Source: Flavobacteriales bacterium (GTDB lineage Bacteria; Bacteroidota; Bacteroidia; Flavobacteriales_E; Vicingaceae). From it: a stretch of 64,000 bases of DNA. This document shows positions 48,297-57,684 of this stretch, in pieces. The notes beneath the pieces are model-generated. The model worked only from the letters and a program-made list of their open reading frames with translations, was not told the origin of the DNA and did not search any database. Numbering within the stretch: position 1 is the first letter of the stretch; each line of letters starts with the position of its first letter. The position numbers and the translations under genes are program-made. The stretch covers positions 1 through 64,000 of the forward strand of contig JABWCF010000009.1 of the NCBI GenBank assembly GCA_013359255.1, written 5' to 3'.

Positions 48297-50193
48297 TTCG
48301 CTAAAGGATTATCAGCATGAATATGAAAAGAGCATTTTTTCACCGGAAGAATTTTGGGAAGAAAAGGCAAACGACTTTGTTTGGAAGAAAAAATTTGAGA
48401 AAGTTTTGGAGTGGAATTTTGATGTTCCTGTTAACAGATGGTATATAGGAGGAAAGCTGAATATTACCGAAAGCTGCCTTGACCGTCATCTTGAAAAAAG
48501 TAGTGATAAAATTGCTTTCATTTGGGAGCCAAACAGCCCTTCCGAAAAATCAATACACATTTCTTACAGGGAGTTATTTTCAAAAGTTTGTCGTTTCGCC
48601 AACGTATTAAAAAACAATAATGTTAAAAGGGGCGACCGTGTGTGCATCTATCTGCCTATGATACCAGAATTGGTTGTAGCTATGCTCGCCTGCGCGAGAA
48701 TTGGCGCAATACACTCAGTCATATATGCAGGTTTTTCTTCCGGTTCGTTGGCAAATCGTGTACTTGATGCAAAAGCAAAGATAGTAATCACTTCAGATGG
48801 AGCTTATCGCGGAGAAAAAATAATTCCATTGAAAGCCATCACAGATGAAGCACTTGCCAATTGTCCGGAAGTTGCAAGGGTAATTGTAGTAAAACGAACA
48901 GGAGAAGATGTTGCAATTATTTCCGGTAGGGATGTGTGGTGGCACGATGAAGAAACGAAAACAACCGATAACTTTCCTGCTGAAGTAATGGATGCCGAAG
49001 ATGTATTATTTATTTTATACACATCCGGTTCAACTGGAAAACCGAAAGGCATTGTTCATTCCTGCGCTTCATACATGGTGTATGTGGATTATACTTTCAG
49101 AAATGTTTTTCACTGCGAACAGAATTATGTTTACTGGTGCACTGCCGACATTGGATGGGTTACAGGGCATTCATATCTTGTTTACGGTCCGCTGCTGTCA
49201 GGAATTACCTCTGTAATGTTTGAAGGTATTCCAACCTACCCAAATGCGGAGCGTTGGTGGGGATTGGTTGATAAACATAAAGTGAATGTTTTCTATACTT
49301 CACCAACAGCTATTCGTACTCTTGAGATGCTTGGGCTTGATCCTATTACTAAACATGATTTGGGGTCATTAAAACTTCTCGGCACAGTGGGCGAACCCAT
49401 CAATGAATCTGCATGGCAATGGTATCACAAAAACATCGGCAAAAGAAAATGTTTTATTGTGGATACATGGTGGCAGACCGAAACAGGCGGAATTGTTCTT
49501 TCTCCGCTTTTAAATGTGTCGGAAGCGAAACCCGGCTTTGCCATGCACCCCTTACCGGGAATACAACCTGTAATTGTAAATGAAAAGGGAGAGGAACTGA
49601 AAGAAAATGATGTGGAAGGAAATCTTTGCATCAAATTTCCCTGGCCGGGGATTTTACGAACCGTTTATGGTGATCATGAAAGGTGTAAGAAAACATATTT
49701 CAGCGATTATCCGGATTTATATTTTACAGGGGACGGGTGCAAAAGAGATAATGACGGACATTACAGAATAACAGGCCGGGTGGATGATGTTATAAAAGTA
49801 TCCGGGCATTTGATGGGAACTGCGGAAATCGAAAACGCCATCAACGGCCATCTTATAGTGGTAGAATCGGCGGTAGTGGGATTTCCTCACGCGATCAAAG
49901 GCAATGCAATATGCGCTTTCGTGGTAACTTACGAACACCCCGAACATCCTGAAAATCTAAAAAAAGAAATCCTTGAACAGGTAAAGAATACTGTCGGCCC
50001 GATTGCTAAACCCGAAAAGATTTATTTTGTAAAAGGACTTCCTAAAACCCGTTCGGGAAAAATCATGAGAAGAATACTGCGGAAAATTCTTGAAGGAGAA
50101 AGGCAAAACTTCGGAGATACCAGCACCTTGATTGATCAGGAAATTATTGGCGATATTCTGTCTTCAATTTCTGATGCGACTTTGGTTAACTGA
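48280..50193 (+). CDS. acs: acetyl-CoA synthetase (AMP-forming)
   Basis: Activates acetate to acetyl-CoA with ATP, releasing AMP and PPi. 637 aa, ANL superfamily: N-terminal WEEKANDFVWKKKFEKVLEW, P-loop LYTSGSTGKPKGIVHS, DTWWQTETGG, YFTGDGCKRDNDGHYRITGRVDDVIKVSGH (broken across A5-A8 motifs) and the acetylation-site lysine in PKTRSGKIMRR. It overlaps ppa by 17 bp. Strong sign of acetate scavenging together with ppsA. Confidence 0.96.
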   Translation: MKIEINSLKDYQHEYEKSIFSPEEFWEEKANDFVWKKKFEKVLEWNFDVPVNRWYIGGKLNITESCLDRHLEKSSDKIAFIWEPNSPSEKSIHISYRELFSKVCRFANVLKNNNVKRGDRVCIYLPMIPELVVAMLACARIGAIHSVIYAGFSSGSLANRVLDAKAKIVITSDGAYRGEKIIPLKAITDEALANCPEVARVIVVKRTGEDVAIISGRDVWWHDEETKTTDNFPAEVMDAEDVLFILYTSGSTGKPKGIVHSCASYMVYVDYTFRNVFHCEQNYVYWCTADIGWVTGHSYLVYGPLLSGITSVMFEGIPTYPNAERWWGLVDKHKVNVFYTSPTAIRTLEMLGLDPITKHDLGSLKLLGTVGEPINESAWQWYHKNIGKRKCFIVDTWWQTETGGIVLSPLLNVSEAKPGFAMHPLPGIQPVIVNEKGEELKENDVEGNLCIKFPWPGILRTVYGDHERCKKTYFSDYPDLYFTGDGCKRDNDGHYRITGRVDDVIKVSGHLMGTAEIENAINGHLIVVESAVVGFPHAIKGNAICAFVVTYEHPEHPENLKKEILEQVKNTVGPIAKPEKIYFVKGLPKTRSGKIMRRILRKILEGERQNFGDTSTLIDQEIIGDILSSISDATLVN

Positions 50194-50201
50194 AATAAAA
50201 C

Positions 50202-50300
50202 CCAATGACAGAACCTGCCATTGTGCTATGGATATTACAATGGATTACATTGGCGGAAAATGGAAAACTATGGTACTCGGATATCTTACGATAAATAGAA
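50202..50300 (+). pseudogene. HxlR-type regulator remnant
   Basis: Between acs and the protease a stretch reads N-D-R-T-C-H-C-A-M-D-I then TMDYIGGKWKTMVLGYL, the core of the winged-helix HxlR family (C-x-x-x-x-x-x-DxIGGKW-x-x-x-I/V-L-x-x-L). Only about 30 codons remain and they run in frame into the protease gene without a stop, so the regulator appears to have lost everything after its first helices. Confidence 0.6.
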
Positions 50301-50323
50301 TCATTAAAAAAGAAACGATAATT

Positions 50324-51412
50324 ATGAAAGGATCATTCAAGCTCGGAAATATTGCAGGAATTGGCATATTTATACACTGGACATTTTCATTACTCATTGC
50401 TTACATAATTTTTAGTAACTATCGGGCAGGGCATAATGCCGAACAAATTGTATGGTCAATAATTTTCATACTAAGTATTTTTATTACGGTCTTTCTGCAC
50501 GAGCTCGGTCACGCACTTGCTGCAAAAAAGTACAATATAAAAACTAAAGACATAACGATTTTACCCATTGGCGGATTAGCTCGTTTGGAAAGAATTCCGG
50601 AAAAACCTTCTGAAGAATTAGTAGTTGCTATTGCAGGCCCACTTGTAAATATAGCATTAGCTGTAATTACAGGGCTATTTATTACAGTTCCTGATTTAAA
50701 AGAGTTAACTGTTCAATTAACTGGTGGCATAAACCAAAGTAATTTCTTTTTAAACTTTTTTATAGTAAATATTTGGCTGGCAGTATTTAATTTAATTCCG
50801 GCATTCCCAATGGATGGCGGTAGAGTGCTGAGAGCATTCCTTGCCATGAAATTTCAAAGACACATTGCAACTAATATCGCTGCACGTATTAGCCAGTTAC
50901 TTGCAGTCGGCTTTGTTTTTCTCGGTTTTTTTTCAAACCCTTTTTTAGTGTTTATTGGTCTGTTCATTTTTTTGGGTGCTCAGGCTGAAGCACAATACAC
51001 GCAGGCTAAATCAATGCTTTCAGGATATAAAGTCAAAGATGCATTGATGAAAGAATATAAAACCATTGATGTAAACGCTACGGTGAATAGTGCGGTAGAA
51101 ATACTATTAAACGGACAGTGTAAGAATTTTCTTGTAACTGAAAATTCAAATTCAGTAGGGACTCTAAACCGCGATGAAATAATAAAAGCCTTGACTGAGC
51201 AAGGCGGTAATGAAATTATTCGCAATATAATGAACAGGGATTTGATTTTTCTTAATCCGGAATCTCCTTTGGAAAATGCCTATCAGCAAGCGCAGCAGCA
51301 TAAATCAACCCTGATGCCTGTAGTGGTAAACAATCATCTCATAGGCACATTAGACACAGAAAATATTTTGGAATTTATCATGGTAAAAGATGCACAGGGA
51401 AAAAGAGCATAA
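50324..51412 (+). CDS. site-2-protease family (M50) protein with CBS pair
   Basis: A 362-aa intramembrane zinc protease. HExxH zinc motif in FLHELGHALAAKKY, third ligand region in FNLIPAFPMDGGRVLRA, six hydrophobic segments, then a C-terminal CBS pair (VKDALMKEYKTIDVNATVNSA..; IMNRDLIFLNPESPLENA). The same S2P-CBS architecture occurs in the Rip3-like proteins of mycobacterial dormancy regulons. ATG 50324 (MKGSFKLGNIAGIG) is the family start; the open frame upstream is the HxlR remnant. Substrate unknown. Confidence 0.9.
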   Translation: MKGSFKLGNIAGIGIFIHWTFSLLIAYIIFSNYRAGHNAEQIVWSIIFILSIFITVFLHELGHALAAKKYNIKTKDITILPIGGLARLERIPEKPSEELVVAIAGPLVNIALAVITGLFITVPDLKELTVQLTGGINQSNFFLNFFIVNIWLAVFNLIPAFPMDGGRVLRAFLAMKFQRHIATNIAARISQLLAVGFVFLGFFSNPFLVFIGLFIFLGAQAEAQYTQAKSMLSGYKVKDALMKEYKTIDVNATVNSAVEILLNGQCKNFLVTENSNSVGTLNRDEIIKALTEQGGNEIIRNIMNRDLIFLNPESPLENAYQQAQQHKSTLMPVVVNNHLIGTLDTENILEFIMVKDAQGKRA

Positions 51413-51430
51413 AACAATAGCCAAAAAACG

Positions 51431-52441
51431 ATGGATTCATTAACGCATACGCTTTTGGGTGCTGCTATTGGCGAGGTAATACTTGGTAAAAAAATTGGAA
51501 GAAAAGCCATGCTTTACGGTGCTTTGGCAGGGAATATTCCTGATTTGGATGTATTAGGAATATTTTTTTTAAGCGACTCACAGCAATTATTATTTCATCG
51601 GGGTATTACACATTCTTTTTTCTTTGCAATAATCATTTCTTCATTAGCAGGTTGGTTTTCCGGAAAATTGTTTATAAATAACAAAGTAAGCACAGCAAAT
51701 TGGGGATTGTTGTTTTTCGCAGGAATTGTATCCCATCTTTTGTTGGATTCGCTTACCTGTTATGGTATGGGATGGCTTGAACCCTTCAGCAATCACAGAA
51801 TATCCTTTAACACGATTTTTGTTGCCGACCCATTTTACACTTTGCCCTTGCTACTGTGTGTGTCAATTGCAATCACTGCAAAAAACAATTCGCCACAGCG
51901 TATAATATGGAATAAAACAGGGTTATGGATTAGTTCTTTCTATTTATTATTTACAATCCTGAATCACGAATACGTATACTATGTGATGGAAAAATCATTT
52001 AAAGAACAAAAATTGTTTTCAGATGACTTTACCGTAACACCAACACCCCTTAATAATTTTTTATGGATAGGATATTCAAAAGGTAATGAAGGAACATGGA
52101 TTGGATATTATTCTGTTTTTGACAAAGAAAAAAAGGTAGATTATTTCAGAGTACAACGTAACGATTCATTGTTAATTCCCTTTGAAAATAACGAACCGGT
52201 AAAACATTTAAAACAACTTTCAAAAGGAAATTATATTATTTCTAAGGAAGATTCAGTCATTTACTTTAACGATTTACGTTTCGGACAAGTAAGCGGTTGG
52301 AATAATGCTGACGCTCCTTACGCCTTTAAATTTAACCTCAGTAAAAACGCTGATAATAAAAGAGCACTGAATAGAACAAAATATGAAACATCAACTTGGG
52401 CGGTACTCGCATCGTTGGTAAAAAGAATTAATGGAAAGTAA
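51431..52441 (+). CDS. YdjM-like (DUF457) membrane metal-dependent hydrolase
   Basis: A 336-aa membrane protein starting MDSLTHTLLGAAIGEVILGKK, with NIPDLDVLGIFF and HRGITHSFFF (the conserved Asp/His pattern of LexA-regulated YdjM and predicted metal-dependent hydrolases) and LLDSLTCYGMGWLEPFSN. Four to five helices and a C-terminal soluble region. Function unknown; in Bacteroidota often adjacent to lipid or stress genes. Confidence 0.85.
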   Translation: MDSLTHTLLGAAIGEVILGKKIGRKAMLYGALAGNIPDLDVLGIFFLSDSQQLLFHRGITHSFFFAIIISSLAGWFSGKLFINNKVSTANWGLLFFAGIVSHLLLDSLTCYGMGWLEPFSNHRISFNTIFVADPFYTLPLLLCVSIAITAKNNSPQRIIWNKTGLWISSFYLLFTILNHEYVYYVMEKSFKEQKLFSDDFTVTPTPLNNFLWIGYSKGNEGTWIGYYSVFDKEKKVDYFRVQRNDSLLIPFENNEPVKHLKQLSKGNYIISKEDSVIYFNDLRFGQVSGWNNADAPYAFKFNLSKNADNKRALNRTKYETSTWAVLASLVKRINGK

Positions 52442-52470
52442 ATTAATTATCAAGTTACCTTAAATATAAA

Positions 52471-53643
52471 ATGGTAAACCAACCCGAACAAAAAATACAC
52501 AATAGTAACAATTCATCAGAAAGGGTTGAATTAGTTCATAGTGGAGATGATTATTTTAGTCGGCTGCGTAATATTATTCGCCAAGCAAAAACTGAAATTC
52601 ACTTTCAAACATACATTTTTGATAATGATTCTATCGGCAATGAAATAGTTGAAGCTCTTAAAGAAGCTGCCTGTCGCAACGTGAAAATTTTTATATTATT
52701 GGATGGATATGGATCCTATTCTTTTCCTGATAAAGTTGTAAATGAACATAAGCTAAAAGGAATCAATATCCGTTTTTTTTCTCCATTTTTTTCCGCTAAT
52801 AATTTCTACATTGGCAGAAGATTGCATCATAAAATAGTTGTAGCCGATGAAAATATCGCATTAATTGGTGGCATAAACATTGCCGACAAATATCACGGAT
52901 CAGCTACGGAACAACCCTGGCTTGATTATGCAGTACAAATAGAGAGTACAGCTATTGCTGAACCTCTTCGGCAGTTATGCGAAAATATTTATTTAAAGAA
53001 GAGGCGATATAGAAGAAAATCAATACAATCAGATTTTTATAGTGAGAATGGAACATCGGTTAAAATACTGCGTAACGACTGGGTTAAACAAGGAAATGAA
53101 ATTCATAAGGCCTATATTAATTCTTTAAGAAAAGCTGATAAAGAAGTGATTATTGTGGCGAGTTATTTTTTGCCGGGCAGAAGACTGTCAAACGAATTGA
53201 AAAAAGCGGCAAAAAAAGCAGTAAAAGTTAAAATCATTCTTTCTGGAATTTCTGATTTGCCAATTGTAATGCGGGCTACTCAGTATCTTTATGCATCGCT
53301 TCTTAATCAGGGGATTGAATTATTTGAATGGAAAAAATCTGTTTTACACGGAAAATTAATGGTTATTGATAATGAGTGGTCAACCATTGGTTCTTTTAAT
53401 CTAAACCATTTAAGTTCTTATGGAAGCATTGAAATGAATGCAGAAATAAATTCACAGGAATTTTCCGAAAAACTTTATACTCATTTAATGGGTGTCATTG
53501 AACAAAGTGAGAAAATAACAGTTGAAACGCTTAAAATAAGGAATGGTGTAGTTACAAGGCTTAAAAGCTGGTTTGCGTATCGATTAGTCCGCATAGCATT
53601 AATAATTGTTACTTATATTCCATATAAGAGATTTTTAAAATGA
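52471..53643 (+). CDS. phospholipase D-family protein, cardiolipin synthase-like
   Basis: A 390-aa protein with two HKD motifs: HHKIVVADENIALIGGINIAD and HGKLMVIDNEWSTIGSFNLNH, each H-x-K-x4-D, as in bacterial cardiolipin synthases (phosphatidyl transfer to make cardiolipin). No N-terminal transmembrane pair as in ClsA, so the ClsB/C type is closer; the C-terminal basic hydrophobic end (LVRIALIIVTYIPYKRFL) would anchor it. It ends 1 bp before the exchanger gene. Confidence 0.85.
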   Translation: MVNQPEQKIHNSNNSSERVELVHSGDDYFSRLRNIIRQAKTEIHFQTYIFDNDSIGNEIVEALKEAACRNVKIFILLDGYGSYSFPDKVVNEHKLKGINIRFFSPFFSANNFYIGRRLHHKIVVADENIALIGGINIADKYHGSATEQPWLDYAVQIESTAIAEPLRQLCENIYLKKRRYRRKSIQSDFYSENGTSVKILRNDWVKQGNEIHKAYINSLRKADKEVIIVASYFLPGRRLSNELKKAAKKAVKVKIILSGISDLPIVMRATQYLYASLLNQGIELFEWKKSVLHGKLMVIDNEWSTIGSFNLNHLSSYGSIEMNAEINSQEFSEKLYTHLMGVIEQSEKITVETLKIRNGVVTRLKSWFAYRLVRIALIIVTYIPYKRFLK

Positions 53644-53644
53644 A

Positions 53645-54658
53645 ATGATGAATAATATATATTTACATATTGCCGGATTTTTAGTTTGTGCCGCGATTAT
53701 TATTTATAGCGGGACCAAACTTTCCTTTTACGGAGATAAAATTGCCGAGCTTACAGGTATGGGCAAAGCATGGGTAGGGCTTATTTTAATGGCATCAGTT
53801 ACTTCATTGCCTGAATTAATAACAGGGATTAGTTCAGTAGCCATTGTTAAAGCACCCAACCTTGCAGCCGGAGATATTTTTGGCAGCTGTGTATTTAACC
53901 TGCTCATCCTTTCTGTTTTAGATGCCAGAATAAAACAACCTCTTTTTTCAATGGTCAAATCAAGTCATATCGTAGCAGCCATTTTCGGAATTATTTTATT
54001 AACGGTGACAGGTATGGCAATTTACTTGTCGGATGAAATACCGTCCGTATTATGGATAAGCAGTTTTTCTTTTGTCCTGTTTGGAGTTTATTTAGTCTCT
54101 ATCTGGGGCATTTTTAAATATGAACATGCCGCTTTGATTGAACCTCCGCCATTGGAAATTCCTCAAACATCTTCTCATTCTGCTGACCTAAAAAAAGTTA
54201 TTGGCGGCTATGCGCTACATGCCTTAATTGTAATTGGCGCAGCTATATTTCTTCCCTATTTTGGAGAACACATTGCAGCATCCACAGGTTTAGGAAATGC
54301 CTTTTTTGGTACACTATTTATTGCTGCGGCAACATCTTTACCCGAATTGGTAGTTTCCTTAGCTGCGTTACGAATGGGCTCGTTGGATATGGCTGTTGGA
54401 AATTTATTGGGCAGCAATGTGTTTAATATGTTTATACTCGGCATTGATGATGTTTTTTATCGGGAAGGTTCCTTGTTTAATGCCATTTCCCCTTCTCATT
54501 TGTTATCGGTATTTGTTACTATTATTATGACTGCTGTAGTAGGTTTAGGGCTTCTTTTTAAACCAAAGAAAAAACAACTATGGCTTTTAAGCCTTGATAC
54601 TTTTATAATTGCCATCCTATACATGGCTCTTATGACCTATTTATTTATTAAAAGATAA
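53645..54658 (+). CDS. Ca2+/cation antiporter (CaCA family)
   Basis: A 337-aa antiporter with two inverted halves of five helices, each bearing the alpha-repeat signature: SVTSLPELITGISSVA..GDIFGSCVFNL and AATSLPELVVSLAALRMG..GNLLGSNVFNM (YrbG/NCX-like; exchange of Na+ or H+ for Ca2+). Starts MM at 53645/53648. Adjacent to a P-type Ca2+-ATPase-like gene, forming an ion-extrusion pair. Confidence 0.9.
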   Translation: MMNNIYLHIAGFLVCAAIIIYSGTKLSFYGDKIAELTGMGKAWVGLILMASVTSLPELITGISSVAIVKAPNLAAGDIFGSCVFNLLILSVLDARIKQPLFSMVKSSHIVAAIFGIILLTVTGMAIYLSDEIPSVLWISSFSFVLFGVYLVSIWGIFKYEHAALIEPPPLEIPQTSSHSADLKKVIGGYALHALIVIGAAIFLPYFGEHIAASTGLGNAFFGTLFIAAATSLPELVVSLAALRMGSLDMAVGNLLGSNVFNMFILGIDDVFYREGSLFNAISPSHLLSVFVTIIMTAVVGLGLLFKPKKKQLWLLSLDTFIIAILYMALMTYLFIKR

Positions 54659-54670
54659 AGTAACAGGAAA

Positions 54671-57298
54671 ATGAACTGGCATTTACTCCCTCTTACCGAA
54701 ATATCTCAGTTGTTAAATACAACACCGTCCGGCATTGATAATTTAACTGCCTCGCAGCGGTTGGTTGAGCAAGGGAAAAATCAGATCACTGACAAAAAAA
54801 AGAAAACCGTTTTTCAGATGCTGTTGCATCAGTTAACGGATTTTATGATTCTCATTCTTATTTCAGCGGCAGTTATATCAGGTATTATAGGCGATGTAAC
54901 AGACACTGTAATTATTCTTGCCATCATCATTCTTAATGCAGCTGTTGGAATGATACAGGAATATCGTGCCGAAAAAGCAATGGAGGCATTAAAACAAATG
55001 GCCGCTGCCAACGCCCGTATTTTGCGTGAAGGAAAAACTGTTGATATTCCTGCTTCTGATTTAGTACCGGGAGATGTAGTGATGCTTGAAGCCGGAAATA
55101 TTATTCCTGCTGATATTCGCTTTTTTGAAACACATCAAATTAAAGTAGATGAATCTGCTCTCACAGGTGAATCGCATAATGCAGAAAAAAATTCCAATGA
55201 ATTGCCTGAAGGAGATTACCCCCTTGGTGACAGAATTAACATGGGCTTTAAAGGAACATTTATTACAAATGGCCGTGCGCTTGCTTATGTGGCCGCGACA
55301 GGTATGAACACTGAACTGGGGCGGATTGCAAAAATGATTCAAACCGATGAAATTTCGACACCACTACAAAAAAGATTAGCTGCATTTGGCAAACGATTGT
55401 CAGTTGGAATACTGATTATTTGCACAGTAATATTTCTTATTGGCTGGCTGAGGGGTGAAGAAATATTAACCATGTTGTTAACTTCCATTTCACTTGCAGT
55501 TGCAGCCATACCGGAAGCATTACCTGCATTAGTAACCATAGCACTTGCATTTGGTGCAAAACGATTAGTGAAAAGCAATGCGCTTATCCGTAAGCTACCT
55601 GCTGTCGAAACACTTGGCTCCGTTACGTACATCTGCTCGGATAAAACAGGAACGCTTACACTCAATAAAATGACGGTGCAGGAAATTTTTGAAACAGAAG
55701 TACACAACTTAAATTCTGTGTTTTCAGATGGCAGTCCTTTACTGAATGCAATGGCATTGAACAATGATGTTTCAAAAGACAATAACGGAAAATGGTTAGG
55801 CGATTCAACAGAAGTTGCATTGGTTCAATATGCTTTCGATAATAATTTAGAGAGAAGCGATTTGGAAATAAAGTTTCCGAGAATTGCGGAGTTGCCCTTT
55901 GATTCTACAAGAAAGTGCATGACCACATTGCATGAAACTAAAAATGGGACCATTGCAATAACAAAAGGAGCGGTAGATGTATTATTCGGAAAACTGAACA
56001 CCGAACAGCGGTCACTTATTCCTGAATTTGAGAGCAAAGCAAATGAGATGGCTGAAAAAGGTTATCGGGTTTTAGGTTATGCAATTAGAATACTTCCGGC
56101 TTTACCCGACAACATAAATGCTAATGAAATAGAAACATCATTAACGCTTATTGGGTTTGCCGGAATGATCGATCCTCCGCGTGAAGAAGCAAAACAAGCA
56201 GTAGCAGAATGTAAGCAAGCAGGAATTATTCCTGTGATGATAACTGGTGACCATAAACTCACCGCCAAAGCCATTGCAGAACAATTGGGAATACTTTCCT
56301 CGGAAGAAGACATCGTATTAAGCGGTTCCGAACTCGCCAAATTAACTCTTGATGAGTTTGAAAAAATTGTAGAAAGAGTGCGTGTGTATGCACGAGTAAA
56401 TCCTGAACAAAAACTAAAAATCATACGTGCCTTACAAGACAAGCATCACTTCGTAGCTATGACAGGCGATGGTGTGAATGATGCACCCGCACTAAAAAAT
56501 GCCGATATCGGTATTGCGATGGGTATAAACGGAACCGAAGTATCCAAGGAAGCATCACACATGATTTTATTGGATGATAATTTTGCCACCATTGTTATTG
56601 CCGTAAAACACGGACGAAGAATATTTGACAATATTCTAAAATTCATCAAATACATTATGACCGGGAATTCAGGAGAAATATGGGCAATTTTTCTTGCCCC
56701 ATTCTTCGGTCTGCCAATTCCGTTATTGGCAATTCATATTCTGTGGATTAATCTTGTAACTGATGGACTGCCAGGCTTAGCCCTTGCTTCCGAACCATCG
56801 GATGCCAACATTATGAAACGAAAGCCAAGAGATCCACAACAGAATATTTTTGCAGGAGGCATGGCATTACACATTTTATGGGTAGGTCTTTTAATGGGTG
56901 TAGTAACCATTGGAATGCAGGCTTATGCAATACATAGCGAAAATTCACATTGGCAAACAATGGCTTTCTCTGTGCTTTGCTTTAGCCAGTTGGGACATGT
57001 AATGGCAATTCGTTCAGAGGGAGAATCCATTTTAAAAATAGGCGTGTTTTCTAATAAGCCATTATTGGGTGCATTATTTCTAACTGTTGTCCTTCAGTTA
57101 ATGATAATTTATACTCCTTTCTTTAATGAGATTTTCAGAACGGAGCCCCTAACTATTTACGAATTAGGAATAACGCTCGCGGTTTCATCTGTTGTTTTCT
57201 GGGCGGTTGAAATTGAGAAATGGATAAAAAGAAAAATGATGATAATAAAAACAAACTTAACTTTAACTAACAACTGCTCTAACAATGGTGTTCGCTAA
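54671..57298 (+). CDS. P-type cation-transporting ATPase (P2A-like)
   Basis: An 875-aa P-type ATPase. Actuator TGES, PEALPALVT in the membrane core (Ca2+ pump-like M4), phosphorylation site DKTGTLTLNKMTVQ, and hinge TGDGVNDAPALKNAD. The N-terminal cation-ATPase domain and C-terminal six helices are present, length as for PMR1/LMCA1 type Ca2+ pumps. In DosR-type regulons a related ATPase (CtpF-like) also neighbours Usp proteins. It starts 12 bp after the exchanger. Confidence 0.92.
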   Translation: MNWHLLPLTEISQLLNTTPSGIDNLTASQRLVEQGKNQITDKKKKTVFQMLLHQLTDFMILILISAAVISGIIGDVTDTVIILAIIILNAAVGMIQEYRAEKAMEALKQMAAANARILREGKTVDIPASDLVPGDVVMLEAGNIIPADIRFFETHQIKVDESALTGESHNAEKNSNELPEGDYPLGDRINMGFKGTFITNGRALAYVAATGMNTELGRIAKMIQTDEISTPLQKRLAAFGKRLSVGILIICTVIFLIGWLRGEEILTMLLTSISLAVAAIPEALPALVTIALAFGAKRLVKSNALIRKLPAVETLGSVTYICSDKTGTLTLNKMTVQEIFETEVHNLNSVFSDGSPLLNAMALNNDVSKDNNGKWLGDSTEVALVQYAFDNNLERSDLEIKFPRIAELPFDSTRKCMTTLHETKNGTIAITKGAVDVLFGKLNTEQRSLIPEFESKANEMAEKGYRVLGYAIRILPALPDNINANEIETSLTLIGFAGMIDPPREEAKQAVAECKQAGIIPVMITGDHKLTAKAIAEQLGILSSEEDIVLSGSELAKLTLDEFEKIVERVRVYARVNPEQKLKIIRALQDKHHFVAMTGDGVNDAPALKNADIGIAMGINGTEVSKEASHMILLDDNFATIVIAVKHGRRIFDNILKFIKYIMTGNSGEIWAIFLAPFFGLPIPLLAIHILWINLVTDGLPGLALASEPSDANIMKRKPRDPQQNIFAGGMALHILWVGLLMGVVTIGMQAYAIHSENSHWQTMAFSVLCFSQLGHVMAIRSEGESILKIGVFSNKPLLGALFLTVVLQLMIIYTPFFNEIFRTEPLTIYELGITLAVSSVVFWAVEIEKWIKRKMMIIKTNLTLTNNCSNNGVR

Positions 57299-57387
57299 TA
57301 CTGACGAACAAAGAAAACATTGATAAAATATTTACAATGCTAATACATGAGTTCAAAAAATAAAATTGTTGTAAATAAAACATTTGG

Positions 57388-57549
57388 ATGAGAATGAACA
57401 GTCTGAATCTGGAAACATTTCAACTACTAATGAGAGATAAAGAAAATGCACCGAAGGAAAAAGCAGGATATGGCAGCTTGGGATTTATCTTTGTGGTTAT
57501 TGCACTTGTTCTCACAATATTGCTTGGAATAAAAATTCTCTTTGGTTAA
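57388..57549 (+). CDS. 53-aa single-pass membrane miniprotein
   Basis: ATG 57388 to TAA 57549 encodes 53 residues: amphipathic, charged N terminus (LETFQLLMRDKENAPKEKAGYG) then a clear transmembrane helix (FIFVVIALVLTILLGIKILFG). Plus strand, 89 bp after the P-type ATPase; a regulatory subunit or escort of the pump is conceivable. In the rest of the 386-bp spacer I see only the minus-strand tail described at 57591. Confidence 0.5.
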   Translation: MRMNSLNLETFQLLMRDKENAPKEKAGYGSLGFIFVVIALVLTILLGIKILFG

Positions 57550-57590
57550 TCAACAGCTAACAAACAATTCTGAAACAAAAAGTAAAATTG

Positions 57591-57683
57591 TTATACTACT
57601 CCTGAATAAATCATCTTCTGCGGATCAACTTTAGCGCCTGAAGGATCTCTGTCAACGTGAAATGTAAATGCCGGTCTGTACGC
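57591..57683 (-). pseudogene. possible 3' end of an unidentified gene
   Basis: A minus-strand frame ending TAA at 57591 reads A-Y-R-P-A-F-T-F-H-V-D-R-D then PSGAKVDPQKMIYSGVV. The composition looks coded (Pro, Gly, Asp, Gln mixture, no low complexity), but no start or domain is found and it overlaps the end of the XRE gene in another frame. Either chance or a gene end left at the boundary of the accessory element. Confidence 0.2.
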
Positions 57684-57684
57684 T

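Noticed and set aside
50132-50323. Longer start of the M50 protease
   Set aside because: The upstream part is the end of acs in another frame and an HxlR remnant; the family start is MKGSFKLG at 50324.
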